Notes: generated by a model not told the origin, from the sequence alone. A DNA stretch of 64,000 nt from JBNJGB01 sp051747385 (GCA_051747385.1 JBNJGB010000012.1:1-64000), one strand, 5' to 3'; numbered from the stretch's first letter, positions 8,101-18,330 are shown. A program made the numbers and translations.

Positions 8101-9303
8101 CTACTCCGTGCCGGTCAGCCGCAGGATGCGGTCCTTGTCGGCGGGGCAGGCCCCTCGGCCGTCGCAGTTGCTCGTGGTCACGTAGAGCGCGCCGTCCGGG
8201 CCGGTGACGACCGTGCGGAGGCGCCCGTAGCCGCCAGGCGGATCGCCCTTGAAGAGGACCTCGTGGCGGGCCACCGTCCGGCCGTCGTCCTCGAAGACGA
8301 CCCGGTGCAGGTGGCGGGAGCCGAGGGTCCCCACCAGGAGGCTGCCCTTCCACTGGGGGATGGCGTCGCCGTCGTACCACTCGGCGCCGCCGGGCGGGAC
8401 GGCGGACTCCCAGACCAGCGACGGCGCGCGCATCCCCTCCTTGGTCTCGCAGCCCCAGATGGTCGGCCAGCCGAGGTTCACGCCGCGGCCGGCCACGTTC
8501 ACCTCGTCACCCCCGGTCCGGCCCAGCTCGCCGCTGGGTCCGTGGTCCACGAGCACCGGGCCGTCCGCGACCTCGTCGCCGGGGCGCCAGTCGAAGCCCT
8601 CGTTGTTGCGGATCCCCAGGGTCCAGACCGGGCTGCCGTCGAAGGGGTTGTCCTCCGGGACCTCTCCCTCGGGCGTGACGCGCAACAGCTTGCCCGCGAG
8701 GCTGTCGCGGTCCTGGGACAGGTCCGGCTCGCGGGAGTCGCCGGTGCCCGCGTAGAGGTTCCCGTCGGGGCCGAAGCGGATGCGCCCGCCGCTGTGATAG
8801 CGAGCGGCGGGGATGTCGTCGAGGATCACGCGATCCTGCGTCGCGGAGCGCCGATCCTGCGCCAACCGATACCGCACGACGCGGTTCACGGGATCACCGT
8901 CCCGCTCGACGGTGTAGTACAGGTAGAACAGCCGGTTCGACTCGAAGTCGGGGTGCAGGGCCAGGCCCAGGAGGCCCTCCTCCGACTCGGAGCGCACGTC
9001 GATCGTCAGGACGGGTTCGGAGACCAGCGAGCCGTCCTCCACCAGCCGCAGGCGGCCCGGACGCTCCGTCACCAGCATGTCGCCCGTGCCGTCGCCGGGC
9101 AGGAAGGCCAGGCCCCAGGGAACCTCCAGCCCCGTCACCACGGCCTCCACGCGGACGGGAGCCTCCGCCTCGGGGCCGAACCCCTCGGCCACGTGGGTGC
9201 ACTCGGCCGCCCCCTTCGACGGAGCCGAAGCGCACCGGGAGCACGCCCCGATGACGCACGCCGCCATGAGGAAGCCCGCCGCCAGTCGCGCTGCACGAAC
9301 CAT
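8101..9303 (-). CDS. PQQ-dependent sugar dehydrogenase-like lipoprotein (glucose/sorbosone family)
   Basis: 400 residues from the ATG at 9303 (GGGGAG upstream; a GTG two codons earlier is possible). A lipoprotein signal ends in VIGAC. The mature protein matches the soluble glucose/sorbosone dehydrogenase six-bladed propeller: GLEVPWGLAFLPDG-like first blade, an EEGLLGLALHPDF motif, YHSGGRIRFGPDGNLY with the catalytic-type His, GTGDSREPDL, and a terminal GPDGALYVTTSNCDGRG. Such enzymes oxidise aldose sugars in the periplasm with PQQ. No PQQ synthesis genes are in the window, so the cofactor source is unknown. Confidence 0.85.
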   Translation of the reverse strand: MVRAARLAAGFLMAACVIGACSRCASAPSKGAAECTHVAEGFGPEAEAPVRVEAVVTGLEVPWGLAFLPGDGTGDMLVTERPGRLRLVEDGSLVSEPVLTIDVRSESEEGLLGLALHPDFESNRLFYLYYTVERDGDPVNRVVRYRLAQDRRSATQDRVILDDIPAARYHSGGRIRFGPDGNLYAGTGDSREPDLSQDRDSLAGKLLRVTPEGEVPEDNPFDGSPVWTLGIRNNEGFDWRPGDEVADGPVLVDHGPSGELGRTGGDEVNVAGRGVNLGWPTIWGCETKEGMRAPSLVWESAVPPGGAEWYDGDAIPQWKGSLLVGTLGSRHLHRVVFEDDGRTVARHEVLFKGDPPGGYGRLRTVVTGPDGALYVTTSNCDGRGACPADKDRILRLTGTE

Positions 9304-9699
9304 CTCCACTCCCCTCGCCTGCGGGTGAACGCTGGAATCTGCGCGGTGAGCCGACAGGTTAGACGACCCGGCGGATGTCCGTCGAGCCGTGGCCGCTCAT
9401 CCGGGGGCCGAGTGGATCGCCTCGGCCGGGGGCGCGCGATTCCCCTCGCCTCCGTGGTTGAAACCGCCTGCGACCTGCCAGTCGTGCTCCGCGAACTCTC
9501 GACGGAACTCGGATGACAGCGCCGACACCGGCTCGAAGCCGAGCGCCGAGTGGGGTGGACCACGAGCCCTGTGTCGAGCTTCACGGGTCGGCCCGACGGC
9601 CCCGTCTTGTCGCGTGGGGACCGTGTGACTACGCTCGACGTGAGCGGAGCACCGGCCTTTCGGGATGCCCCCGGGTGGGCCGCGCGGTGGGTGGACTCG
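9304..9699. other. Non-coding stretch, possible transposase remnant
   Basis: No convincing gene. On the minus strand around 9430-9570 a short frame contains PPHSALGFEPVSALSSEF, which recalls the RPHSALGY ending of IS3/IS481-type integrase-core transposases, but nothing before or after supports it. I treat it as a possible decayed fragment only. Confidence 0.3.
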
Positions 9700-9891
9700 A
9701 TGCAGATGCATCCGAAACAGCTGGAGGCGCTGAAGCGGATGACTCCGGCTCGGAAGCTGGAGCTGGCGGCGCAGCTGCGCGAGGAGGCCTGGGCGCTCAA
9801 GGCCGCGGCGCTTCGGGCCCGGTACCCCGAGTGGCCGGAAGAGCGCGTGCACGACGAGGTCCGGGAGCTGTTCCTCCATGCGAGGACTTGA
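9700..9891 (+). CDS. Small partner protein of a degraded nucleotidyltransferase pair
   Basis: 63 residues from ATG 9700 (or the ATG two codons on). It is helical, with LKRMTPARKLELAAQL followed by AARLARYPEW-like residues and a HDEVRELFLHAR end. Very similar short proteins precede nucleotidyltransferase-like genes in many bacteria and are assumed to be antitoxins. Its last 14 bases overlap the start of a truncated nucleotidyltransferase at 9878, the normal coupled arrangement. Confidence 0.6.
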   Translation: MQMHPKQLEALKRMTPARKLELAAQLREEAWALKAAALRARYPEWPEERVHDEVRELFLHART

Positions 9892-10033
9892 CCTCTTCCT
9901 GCTGTTCACGGCGCCGCTCGACGCGGCCGGCCTGGACTACTTCGTGACCGGCTCGGTCGCGAGCATGGTCTACGGCGAGCTGCGCATGGCGCATGGCATC
10001 GGTCTCGAAACGGAGTGGGGGGAGGTCGGCTGA
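9878..10033 (+). pseudogene. Truncated nucleotidyltransferase (5' fragment)
   Basis: The frame starts in the normal way (MRGLDLFLLFTAPLDAAGLDYF, VTGSVASMVYGE), which is the N-terminal helix and Gly-Ser motif of MNT-like nucleotidyltransferases. It then reads HGIGLETEW and stops after 51 residues, losing the Asp-x-Asp metal site expected about there. A duplicated DNA block starts 15 bases downstream at 10048, so the gene was probably cut by that rearrangement. It should be catalytically dead. Confidence 0.7.
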
Positions 10034-10047
10034 CCCCAGGCGTCCGC

Positions 10048-10281
10048 CCTCGACGGCATTGCGGGAGTGGCGGCGGGTGGGGCACGCTGGACCGTCCCGT
10101 GCCTGCACCGGCCTCCCAGCCACGAGCCTGGCCCTCCTCCTCGCGGCGTCGCCGCCGACGGACGATCCCCGTGAGGTGCGCGACGAGGTTTCGCCGCCCC
10201 TGGACGTGCCGCGCCGCCCGGTGGAGCAGGACGAGGCGCCGCGGGCCATGGACCGGGCCTCCGAGGAGGAGGTGGAGGACG
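10048..10281 (+). repeat. Direct repeat copy 1: duplicated 5' end of the TonB-dependent receptor gene
   Basis: About 234 bases matching 11748-11981 with scattered differences. It contains the upstream region and roughly the first 55-60 codons of the receptor (a PTDDPREVRDE... and EQDEAPRAMDRASEE reading frame) and ends abruptly in unrelated sequence, with a stop at 10302-10304. The copy is non-functional as a receptor. With 10282-10379 it fills the gene-free interval before the next lipoprotein. Confidence 0.85.
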
Positions 10282-10379
10282 GAGCGGAGCGACTGGGCCG
10301 GTGACGCGGACACGCACCGAGCGGGTTGGCTCGACCCTGGCGACGTGGCACAAACGGGGCGCGAAAGGAGGTCCGACAG

Positions 10380-11717
10380 ATGAACGGAGTGTGGTGCCAA
10401 AGGGCTGGGATCTGGCGAGTGGGGTTCGTGGCCGGGCTGCTCCTGGCCGCCGCGGCCTGCGACTCGGCGGGCAGCGACGGCCCCCAGCTCTCCTACGCCG
10501 ACGGGTCGTCGACCGACATCGGCCCGACGGAGGACACGTCCTCGTCGGACGTGGACGTTCGGGACGACACGTCGACGGCCGCGGACGTCCCGTCGCCGGA
10601 CGTGGAAGGAGGCGGGGATGGAGCCGCCCCTGACGGCACGGCGGATGCCGGTGACGGAGGCCCGGACGCGGGCCCGGACACCACGTGCACGCCGGACTGC
10701 GACGGGAGGGAGTGCGGCGACGACGGGTGCGGCGGCTCGTGCGGGACGTGCCCGGGGGCCGCGCCGGTCTGCGAGGATCACCTCTGCGTGGCGGAGGCAG
10801 CCCCGGACATCGTCGTGAGCCCGCCCTCGATCGACTTCGGCACGGCCGCGCCGGGGAGCACGGTCACCCGGAACCTCCAGATCCTCGACTCCGGGACGGC
10901 CGACCTGGAGGTCACCGGCTTCGAGCTGTCGGGAGCCCCGTCCTTCGCCTTCGTCGTGGGCGAAGAGAAGTGGTCGACGACCGGGGCCGGCTCCATCGGC
11001 GTGACCTTCGACGAGCCGCTCCTCGTCGCCCCGGGGTCGTCGGTCGCGGTCGCCGTCCAGTTCACGCCCCAGGGCCCGGGGGAGGTCGAGGGCCAGCTCG
11101 TCCTCCACTCCACCGACGCGGAGGATCCCCAGACGACGGTGTCCCTGTCGGGCGAGGGGGAGCAGGGTCCCCTGCCGGACGCCATCCACGTGGAGCTGAC
11201 CTGGGACACCCCGGGCGACCCGGACCAGACGGACCACGGTCCGATGGCCGGCTCGGACCTGAACCTCCACTTCGCCCATCCGTCCGCGACCGGCGTGGAC
11301 ATCGACAGCGACGACGTGCCCGACGGCTGGTTCGACGACACGTTCGACTGCTTCTGGTTCAACAACAGCCCCGAGTGGGGCTCGGACGACGAGAACGCAG
11401 ACGATGATCCGAGCCTGGACCACGACGACACGGACGGCCTCGGCCCCGAGAACATCGTCCTCCCCGTCCCCGAGGACGGCCTGACCTACCGGGTGGGCGT
11501 CCACTACTGGAACGACCACGGGTACGGCCCGAGCAACGCCACCGTGCGCGTGTACATCTACTCGTCGCTGGTCTTCGAGCTGGAGGACGTCGAGCTCGTG
11601 AACCACGACTTCTGGGAAGTGGCCACCATCGACTGGCCGAGCGGCGAGGTGGAGCTCGTCACCGGGGACGGCGGGGAGTATGCGATCTTCCCCGACGTCC
11701 AGCCGTCGTTCTTCTGA
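10380..11717 (+). CDS. Lipoprotein with Cys-rich module and choice-of-anchor-D/HYDIN-like Ig domain
   Basis: 445 residues from an ATG at 10380 behind a strong AAAGGAGGT. The signal ends in AAAAC. After an Asp/Ser/Thr-rich spacer comes a CTPDCDGRECGDDGCGGSCG motif, widespread in myxobacterial surface proteins. Residues about 140-255 start DIVVSPPSIDFGTAAPGS, the hallmark of HYDIN/ASPM-like (choice-of-anchor D) Ig domains. The last 180 residues (VELTWDTPGDPD..., DLNLHFAHP...) form a second beta-rich domain with acidic, calcium-like patches. It is likely an outer-surface protein. It is flanked by direct repeats (10048-10281 and 11748-11981), so the whole gene may have moved or been inserted by recombination. 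Confidence 0.7.
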   Translation: MNGVWCQRAGIWRVGFVAGLLLAAAACDSAGSDGPQLSYADGSSTDIGPTEDTSSSDVDVRDDTSTAADVPSPDVEGGGDGAAPDGTADAGDGGPDAGPDTTCTPDCDGRECGDDGCGGSCGTCPGAAPVCEDHLCVAEAAPDIVVSPPSIDFGTAAPGSTVTRNLQILDSGTADLEVTGFELSGAPSFAFVVGEEKWSTTGAGSIGVTFDEPLLVAPGSSVAVAVQFTPQGPGEVEGQLVLHSTDAEDPQTTVSLSGEGEQGPLPDAIHVELTWDTPGDPDQTDHGPMAGSDLNLHFAHPSATGVDIDSDDVPDGWFDDTFDCFWFNNSPEWGSDDENADDDPSLDHDDTDGLGPENIVLPVPEDGLTYRVGVHYWNDHGYGPSNATVRVYIYSSLVFELEDVELVNHDFWEVATIDWPSGEVELVTGDGGEYAIFPDVQPSFF

Positions 11718-11747
11718 GCGGCTCCCGCTCCCGCCCGGACACTGCGC

Positions 11748-11981
11748 GCTCGAGGCCATTGCGGGAGTGACGGCGGGTGGTGCACGCTGGTCCGTCCCGT
11801 GACCCCCGCCAGCCTCCCAGCCACGATACTGGCCCTCGTCCTCGCGGCGCCGCCGCCGACGGACGATCCCCGTGAGGTGCGCGACGAGGCCTCGCCGCCC
11901 CTGGACGTGCCGCGCCGCCCGGTGGAGCAGGACGAGGCGCCGCGGGCCATGGACCGGGCCTCCGAGGAGGACGCGGAGGAC
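11748..11981 (+). repeat. Direct repeat copy 2: upstream region and first codons of the TonB-dependent receptor
   Basis: The functional partner of the repeat at 10048-10281. It covers the promoter region, the GTG start at 11799 and about 60 codons. The longest shared blocks are perfect over several tens of bases, so the duplication is fairly recent. Confidence 0.85.
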
Positions 11982-13856
11982 GCCCGCCGCCACGGCGAGA
12001 TGGACGAGGCGCTGCGCGGGGTGCCCGGGGTGTCGCTCATGGACCGGCAGAACGCCGCCCTGGGGGATCGGCTGGTCATCCGGGGCGCCGGGGCGCGCTC
12101 CCAGTTCGGCGTCCGCGGGGTCGCGGTCTTGATGGACGGCGTGCCCCTGACGCTGCCGGACGGCCAGACGATGCTCGACGCGGTGGATCCCGGCATGCTC
12201 GGGGACGTGGAGGTGCTCCGGGGCGCGGCCTCGGGGCTGTACGGCAACGCGGCCGGCGGCGTGCTTCTGCTGGAGACACGGCCGCCCGGAGACGACCCGC
12301 TCCGCGTGGAGCCGCGCGTGCGCCTGGACGGCCTGGGGGGCTGGGCGAGCCGCCTGGCGGCCCACGGCACCCTGGGCGAGCAGGGCTACCGCGTCGAGGG
12401 AAGCTGGACGCAGAGCCCCGGCTATCGCGACCACTCGGACCGGCGGATCGGTCGCCTCGGCGTGCAGACCCGGCACCCGGTGGGAGACGACGGCTCCGTG
12501 CGGGTCGACGTGGCCGCCTCCACGATGCCGGAGGCCGAGAACCCGGGCTCCCTGCCGGCGGAGCTTGCACGGGACGACCCCACGGCCGCCTGGGAGACCA
12601 ACGTCGACCAGGGCACGGCCGAGGCGGTCCACCAGGGCCGCCTGGGCGTCACCGTAGAGCACGACGTGGCAGAGGACGCGGCCGTCGACGCGACCGCCTG
12701 GGCCCTGCTCCGGAGCGCGGACGCCGTCATCCCCTTCCGGATCATCGACCTGGACCGGCGGGCCGCGGGCCTCCGGTTCGCGGCCCGGGGGCGCGTGGAT
12801 GCCGGCGACGTCCCCCTGCGCTGGCTGGCCGGGTTGGACCTCGCCCTGCAGGACGACCGGCGACGCGAGCTCGAAAACCTGGGCGTGCCGCCGGACGGCG
12901 ACGAGGCGAGACGGGGCGCCCTGCTCCTCGATCAGGTGGAGCGCGTCGTGACCGGCGCTCCCTTCGCGCGGCTCGAGGCCGTCCTGTCCGCGGGGCTCCA
13001 CCTGGAGGCCGGCCTGCGGGCCGACGTGCACGGCTTCACCGCCGACGACAGGCTGCTGTCGGACGGCGACGACAGCGGGACGCGGGTCATGTGGGCGCCC
13101 AGCCCGTCGGCCGGCGTGCGCTGGGAGGCGACCTCGTGGCTGGACCTGTGGGCGCACCACGCGACGGCCTTCCAGACGCCCACCACCAGCGAGCTGTCCA
13201 ACCGCCCGAACGACCAGGGCGGCCTGGACCCGGACCTGGACCCGGCGCTGACACGCGACCTGGAGGGCGGCGCGCGGGTCCGGGTCGACGGGCTCTCGGT
13301 GGAGGTCGTGGGCTGGGCCGCGTGGGTCCGCGACGCCCTCGTCCCTACCGAGGACGAGGAGGGCCAGGTGTTCTTCCGCAACGCTGGTCGGGTCCTGCGC
13401 CGCGGAATCGAGACCCGGGTGTCCTGGGAGCCGTCCGAGCGCTGGGGCCTCCTCGTCACCCACGCCTTCTCCCGGCACACGTTCCGCGAGTTCACGACGC
13501 CCGACGGCGACTTCGAGGGCCACCGGGTCCCCGGCGTGCCCGACCACGTGCTCCACGGCGCGGTCTCGTGGCGGCCGCTCGGCGGCTTGCGCCTCCGGGT
13601 CGACGCCGAGTGGGTCGACGCCTATCCCGTGGACGACGCCAACACGGCCAGCAACCCGGCCCACACGGTCATCGACGCCCACGCGGCCTGGGAGATCTCC
13701 CTGGGAGCCGGCCGGACCCTGACCCCCTTCGTGGCCGCCGAGAACCTCCTGGACGAGCGCTACAGCGCCTCCGTCGTCCCCAACGCGTTCGGCGACCGCT
13801 ACTTCGAGCCGGCCCCGGGCCTCACGGTCTCCGGCGGAGTCCAGGGGTCGTTCTGA
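11799..13856 (+). CDS. TonB-dependent outer membrane receptor
   Basis: 685 residues from a GTG at 11799. A short signal peptide (about 18 residues, ending in LVLAAPPP) is followed by a Pro/Asp-rich region, then the plug domain (about residues 65-165) with GVSLMDRQN, RLVIRGAGARSQFGVRG, VLMDGVPLTLPDGQT and DVEVLRGAASGLYGN, all typical of siderophore or cobalamin receptors. The remaining 500 residues alternate as beta strands and end in a terminal Phe (GGVQGSF), the usual insertion signal for outer-membrane barrels. Substrate cannot be told; no TonB, ExbB or periplasmic binding gene is adjacent. Confidence 0.9.
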   Translation: MTPASLPATILALVLAAPPPTDDPREVRDEASPPLDVPRRPVEQDEAPRAMDRASEEDAEDARRHGEMDEALRGVPGVSLMDRQNAALGDRLVIRGAGARSQFGVRGVAVLMDGVPLTLPDGQTMLDAVDPGMLGDVEVLRGAASGLYGNAAGGVLLLETRPPGDDPLRVEPRVRLDGLGGWASRLAAHGTLGEQGYRVEGSWTQSPGYRDHSDRRIGRLGVQTRHPVGDDGSVRVDVAASTMPEAENPGSLPAELARDDPTAAWETNVDQGTAEAVHQGRLGVTVEHDVAEDAAVDATAWALLRSADAVIPFRIIDLDRRAAGLRFAARGRVDAGDVPLRWLAGLDLALQDDRRRELENLGVPPDGDEARRGALLLDQVERVVTGAPFARLEAVLSAGLHLEAGLRADVHGFTADDRLLSDGDDSGTRVMWAPSPSAGVRWEATSWLDLWAHHATAFQTPTTSELSNRPNDQGGLDPDLDPALTRDLEGGARVRVDGLSVEVVGWAAWVRDALVPTEDEEGQVFFRNAGRVLRRGIETRVSWEPSERWGLLVTHAFSRHTFREFTTPDGDFEGHRVPGVPDHVLHGAVSWRPLGGLRLRVDAEWVDAYPVDDANTASNPAHTVIDAHAAWEISLGAGRTLTPFVAAENLLDERYSASVVPNAFGDRYFEPAPGLTVSGGVQGSF

Positions 13857-13885
13857 CACTCCCGGGCTCTCCCGTACGCAGGGCG

Positions 13886-14398
13886 TCAGCGCTCCTCGTC
13901 GGCTCTCCCCACCATCCGCCCCAGGAACTCGACGAACCGATCGAGGTCGTCGTCGAAGCCGCGCGTGGCCTCACGAGCATCGCGGGCGCGGTCGCGGAGC
14001 TGCTCGGGATCGAGCGCGACTGCATAGGCCTGTCGGAGGAAGTGCCTCAGTGCGAGGAGCCTCCTCAGGTACCCGGCCGTAGCGCTGCTCAGGACGGCAG
14101 GACGGACCTCGGCGATGGAGAGCGTCATGTCCTTCAGGAGCTGCACGTGCCAGTCGGACCCGCCGGGCCAGTCGCCGTCGATGGTGGCGGCCACGCGCCT
14201 GAGCATGGACTCGATGGCGGTGTAGAGCTGCTCGAGCCGGAAAGCGAGCGCAGCGTGCACGGCCGGGTCGTCCTGGCCCCGCGACCGCTCGGCGAGGGAG
14301 GCGACCTCGGCGGCGAGGGAGGCGACGGCGTCGCGGTCCGCGTTCAGCTCGGCGATGAGCTTCCGCAGCCGTCGTGTCTCCGGCTCACTGGCGGTCAC
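13886..14398 (-). CDS. hepT: HepT-like HEPN protein (MntA/HepT system)
   Basis: 170 residues from a GTG at 14398. It is all-helical and resembles the larger HepT-like HEPN proteins that pair with MntA. A canonical Rx4-6H RNase motif is not obvious; the closest is RLEQLYTAIESM and RRLLALRHFLRQAYAV near residue 125, where Arg and His fall in register. The gene overlaps the MntA gene by 14 bases. In known pairs HepT is a ribonuclease toxin silenced by MntA-mediated AMPylation. Confidence 0.65.
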   Translation of the reverse strand: MTASEPETRRLRKLIAELNADRDAVASLAAEVASLAERSRGQDDPAVHAALAFRLEQLYTAIESMLRRVAATIDGDWPGGSDWHVQLLKDMTLSIAEVRPAVLSSATAGYLRRLLALRHFLRQAYAVALDPEQLRDRARDAREATRGFDDDLDRFVEFLGRMVGRADEER

Positions 14399-14762
14399 GG
14401 AGCACCTCTCCCTCCTCGCGGATCCGCTCCAGCAACAGCGCTGGGGCATCCTCCGCGCGTACCAGGTCGACCGTGAACTCCGGCGAGGCGTCCCACAGGA
14501 GCCGACCGAGGAGATCGAAGTACACCTCTGCCGGCAACCCTTCGACCGCGAGGTCGATGTCGATGCCTCCCCAGTCTCCCGTCGCCAGGGACCCGAACAG
14601 CACGACCCTCCGCGCGCCGGCGTCGATGCACGCGTCGGCCAGGCGTTCGGCCAACGCACGTCCGTGCTTCGCGCGATCCGCCCTCCGGGCTTCCTCGCGG
14701 CGTGCTCGGCGGACGATGCCCGCCCACGCATCCTGGGGATCGACTTCCATGACGACCCGCAT
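14385..14762 (-). CDS. mntA: MntA-like minimal nucleotidyltransferase antitoxin
   Basis: 125 residues. The motif VVLFGSLATGDWGGIDIDLAVEG (Gly-Ser followed ten residues later by Asp-x-Asp) is the active site of MNT nucleotidyltransferases, and a third acidic residue appears in FTVDLVRAED. Both an ATG at 14762 and one at 14750 are possible starts; neither has a strong ribosome site. The order antitoxin then toxin with overlap is that of MntA-HepT cassettes. Confidence 0.75.
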   Translation of the reverse strand: MRVVMEVDPQDAWAGIVRRARREEARRADRAKHGRALAERLADACIDAGARRVVLFGSLATGDWGGIDIDLAVEGLPAEVYFDLLGRLLWDASPEFTVDLVRAEDAPALLLERIREEGEVLRDRQ

Positions 14763-14837
14763 TGTATCACGACGCAGTCCGCGACGGACGCTCCCGCGGC
14801 CCAGTCATCCGGCCGCGCCGTGGCGAACCCTGGCGCC

Positions 14838-15129
14838 ATGGGACAATCGGAGGCCGGCGAGCCCGGCCCGAGGCCGGCCCCGTCGCTGCCGCTCATCACC
14901 CTGTACGCCCTGGAGACCATCCTGGGCGCCGGCGTCTACGTGCTGGTCGGGGACCACCAGCTTCGTCATCCTGCTGGTCTTCACCCTGCTGAACCTGCCC
15001 CTCTCACGCCTCAAGCGCCGCGGCCCGGCGTCGGAGTGCGTCCGCGAGGTGACCGCCTGGCTCCCACCCGTCGCCGCCCTGGCCAGCCTCGGCCTCGTCG
15101 TTCTTCGCCTCGCGACGCTGGGCTCCTGA
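14838..15129 (+). pseudogene. Frameshifted small membrane protein
   Basis: The frame from ATG 14838 encodes a short N-terminus and one membrane helix (LPLITLYALETILGAGVYVLVG). It then loses sense at gtcggggacc near 14950. Dropping one G restores TTSFVILLVFTLLNLPLSRL and a third hydrophobic stretch ending LGLVVLRLATLGS with a stop at 15127-15129. The intact protein would be about 97 residues with three hydrophobic segments. The G run makes a sequencing error as likely as true decay. Family not recognised. Confidence 0.5.
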
Positions 15130-15160
15130 ACTGCCGGGACATGGCGCCGAACCGCAGCAG

Positions 15161-15520
15161 TCAACCCGTCAACGGCACGTAGAGGAGCACGTCGCGCCAT
15201 TCCTCCGGCTGGGACGCCTCGGCGATCAACACCAGATCCGCGATGACTTCTCCGAGGGACGCCTGGCGACGTAGCAGCGCGACTCCCCAGGTCGCGCCGC
15301 CTCGTGCCTGATGCTCGGCGATCTCGAGCGGCATCGTTCGCCTGTCCTTCGTGACGAGGAAGGCCCGTTGCTCTTCAGCGAACGCCAACACCTCGCTGTC
15401 TGGCGCACCGATTGGCACCCCGTCGCCGACGCGCAGCGTCTGCGTGTCCGGCGAGCGACGGCGCAGAGCCGTGCCGACGGCGCGAGCCACATTCTCGTCC
15501 AGGAGGAAGCGGAAGCTCAA
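15161..15520 (-). CDS. DUF5615 PIN-like toxin
   Basis: 119 residues from a TTG at 15520, which overlaps the stop of the upstream DUF433 gene (TTGA). It opens with SFRFLLDENVARAVGTAL, the Asp-Glu-Asn signature of DUF5615 PIN-like domains. A VTKDRRTMPLEIAEHQ stretch follows, which carries the second acidic site of the fold. These are predicted metal-dependent RNases that pair with DUF433 antitoxins. Confidence 0.8.
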   Translation of the reverse strand: MSFRFLLDENVARAVGTALRRRSPDTQTLRVGDGVPIGAPDSEVLAFAEEQRAFLVTKDRRTMPLEIAEHQARGGATWGVALLRRQASLGEVIADLVLIAEASQPEEWRDVLLYVPLTG

Positions 15521-15837
15521 CGGGCCGCGGGCTCGCGACGGCCTGCAGCGAGCGCGCGAAGGCGCTGGATCACGGGCGCAGGAGCGACCCTGGCTCGGCG
15601 GTCTTCGAGGAGCTGCTCGCTCCGGCGGAACTCGGCGTCCAACCGCTCCTGGTTGGCGAGGTAGAACGTCAACGCTGCGTACATGGCCTCCAGACCCGCC
15701 GACGGGTAGTTGTACGCGATCTCCTCGGCCGACAACCCCTGGCGATAGGCCTCGACGACCGTCGCCAGATCGACGCGCGTGCCGCGGATCCACCAACCGC
15801 CGTCGTCGTCACGTTCGAGGTAGCGCTCAAGCTGCAT
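15517..15837 (-). CDS. DUF433 antitoxin
   Basis: 106 residues from an ATG at 15837 with GGAGGAGG upstream. It contains the DUF433 pattern WWIRGTRVDLATVVEAYRQGLSAEEIAYNYP, a small helix-turn-helix-like domain, followed by a helical tail. DUF433 and DUF5615 form a common toxin-antitoxin pair; the 4-base overlap suggests coupled translation. Confidence 0.85.
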   Translation of the reverse strand: MQLERYLERDDDGGWWIRGTRVDLATVVEAYRQGLSAEEIAYNYPSAGLEAMYAALTFYLANQERLDAEFRRSEQLLEDRRARVAPAPVIQRLRALAAGRREPAAR

Positions 15838-15941
15838 GGTCCGCCTCCTCCGACCGCTTTCGATGATACGGCCGCTGCCGGCGTCCGGCCAGCTTGCGCC
15901 GGCCGGGTGCGCCCCGGCTGTCGCCCGGCTCCTGCGCCGCG

Positions 15942-16202
15942 TCAGCTCGGCAACGCCCGGATCAGCTCGTCCTTGCTCACCCTGCTGCGATCGGGGATGG
16001 CCGCTTCCCGGGCGCGGTCGTACAGCGCGTCCATGTCCCCCTCCCACACGATGGTCCCGCGCAGCTCGAGCAGCTCTCGCCTGCGTCGCAGGCGGGCGTA
16101 GTCCCGCAGCGCCTCGTTGATCACCTGGGTCTTGTTCCGGCCCTCGGCGTAGCGCATGGCCTCGCGGAGCGCCTCGTCGTCGATGTTCAGGGTGGTGCGC
16201 AA
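15942..16202 (-). CDS. vapB: VapB-type antitoxin without a VapC partner
   Basis: 86 residues. The TTG at 16202 lies 5 bases after AGGAGG and yields the canonical opening MRTTLNIDDEALREAM, so I prefer it to longer upstream frames. The ribbon-helix-helix region is followed by LRGTIVWEGDMDALYDRA, the toxin-binding tail of VapB2-like (DUF2191) antitoxins. The next gene downstream on this strand is DUF433, not a PIN toxin, so the antitoxin is an orphan. Confidence 0.75.
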   Translation of the reverse strand: MRTTLNIDDEALREAMRYAEGRNKTQVINEALRDYARLRRRRELLELRGTIVWEGDMDALYDRAREAAIPDRSRVSKDELIRALPS

Positions 16203-16220
16203 GCGGACCTCCTGATCCGC

Positions 16221-16529
16221 GCCTCGGGCTGGTGCGTGGACGGCGTGTGCTGCGAGCACGCCTGCGACCAGGTGTGCCACTCCTGCGCCTCGGACGAGCA
16301 CGGTCGCTGCAAGAAGGTGCACGACGCCCCCGACCCGGGGACGTGCGCCGCCCCGCGGGTGTGCGCCAAGGGCGGCGAGTGCCTCGTGCCGCCGGGCGGC
16401 CCGTGCGACGAGGACCACGACTGCCTGAAGGGCGAGTGCGACGACGGCGTCTGCGAGAAGAAGGGAGAGGCGGACGACGACGACGATGACGACGACGACG
16501 ACGATGACGACGATGACGACGACGACTGA
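16221..16529 (+). pseudogene. C-terminal remnant of a Cys-rich secreted protein with poly-Asp tail
   Basis: The frame from about 16221 reads GWCVDGVCCEHACDQVCHSC, then CAAPRVCAKGGECLVPPGG and DHDCLKGECDDGVCEKKG, a disulphide-rich pattern of myxobacterial surface proteins. It ends in 18 consecutive Asp residues encoded by alternating gac and gat. No start or signal peptide precedes it: the upstream bases are the start region of the VapB gene on the other strand. I read it as the 3' end of a gene cut when the antitoxin cassette arrived. Bases 16530-16595 hold no gene. Confidence 0.55.
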
Positions 16530-16595
16530 CGTACCGTTTGCCCGGGCGCCCCACCCCCGTTAGGCTCGCCGCGCCGACACGAGGGGGGAGCGAGC

Positions 16596-18329
<1,734 letters not shown>

Positions 18330-18330
18330 C

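Noticed and set aside
9430..9570. IS3/IS481-type transposase gene on the minus strand
   Set aside because: Only a PPHSALGF-like stretch fits; no DDE core or terminal repeats nearby.
9906..13859. A 1317-codon minus-strand frame opposite the lipoprotein and TonB receptor
   Set aside because: Shadow frame; the plus strand has signal peptides, plug-domain motifs and a terminal Phe.
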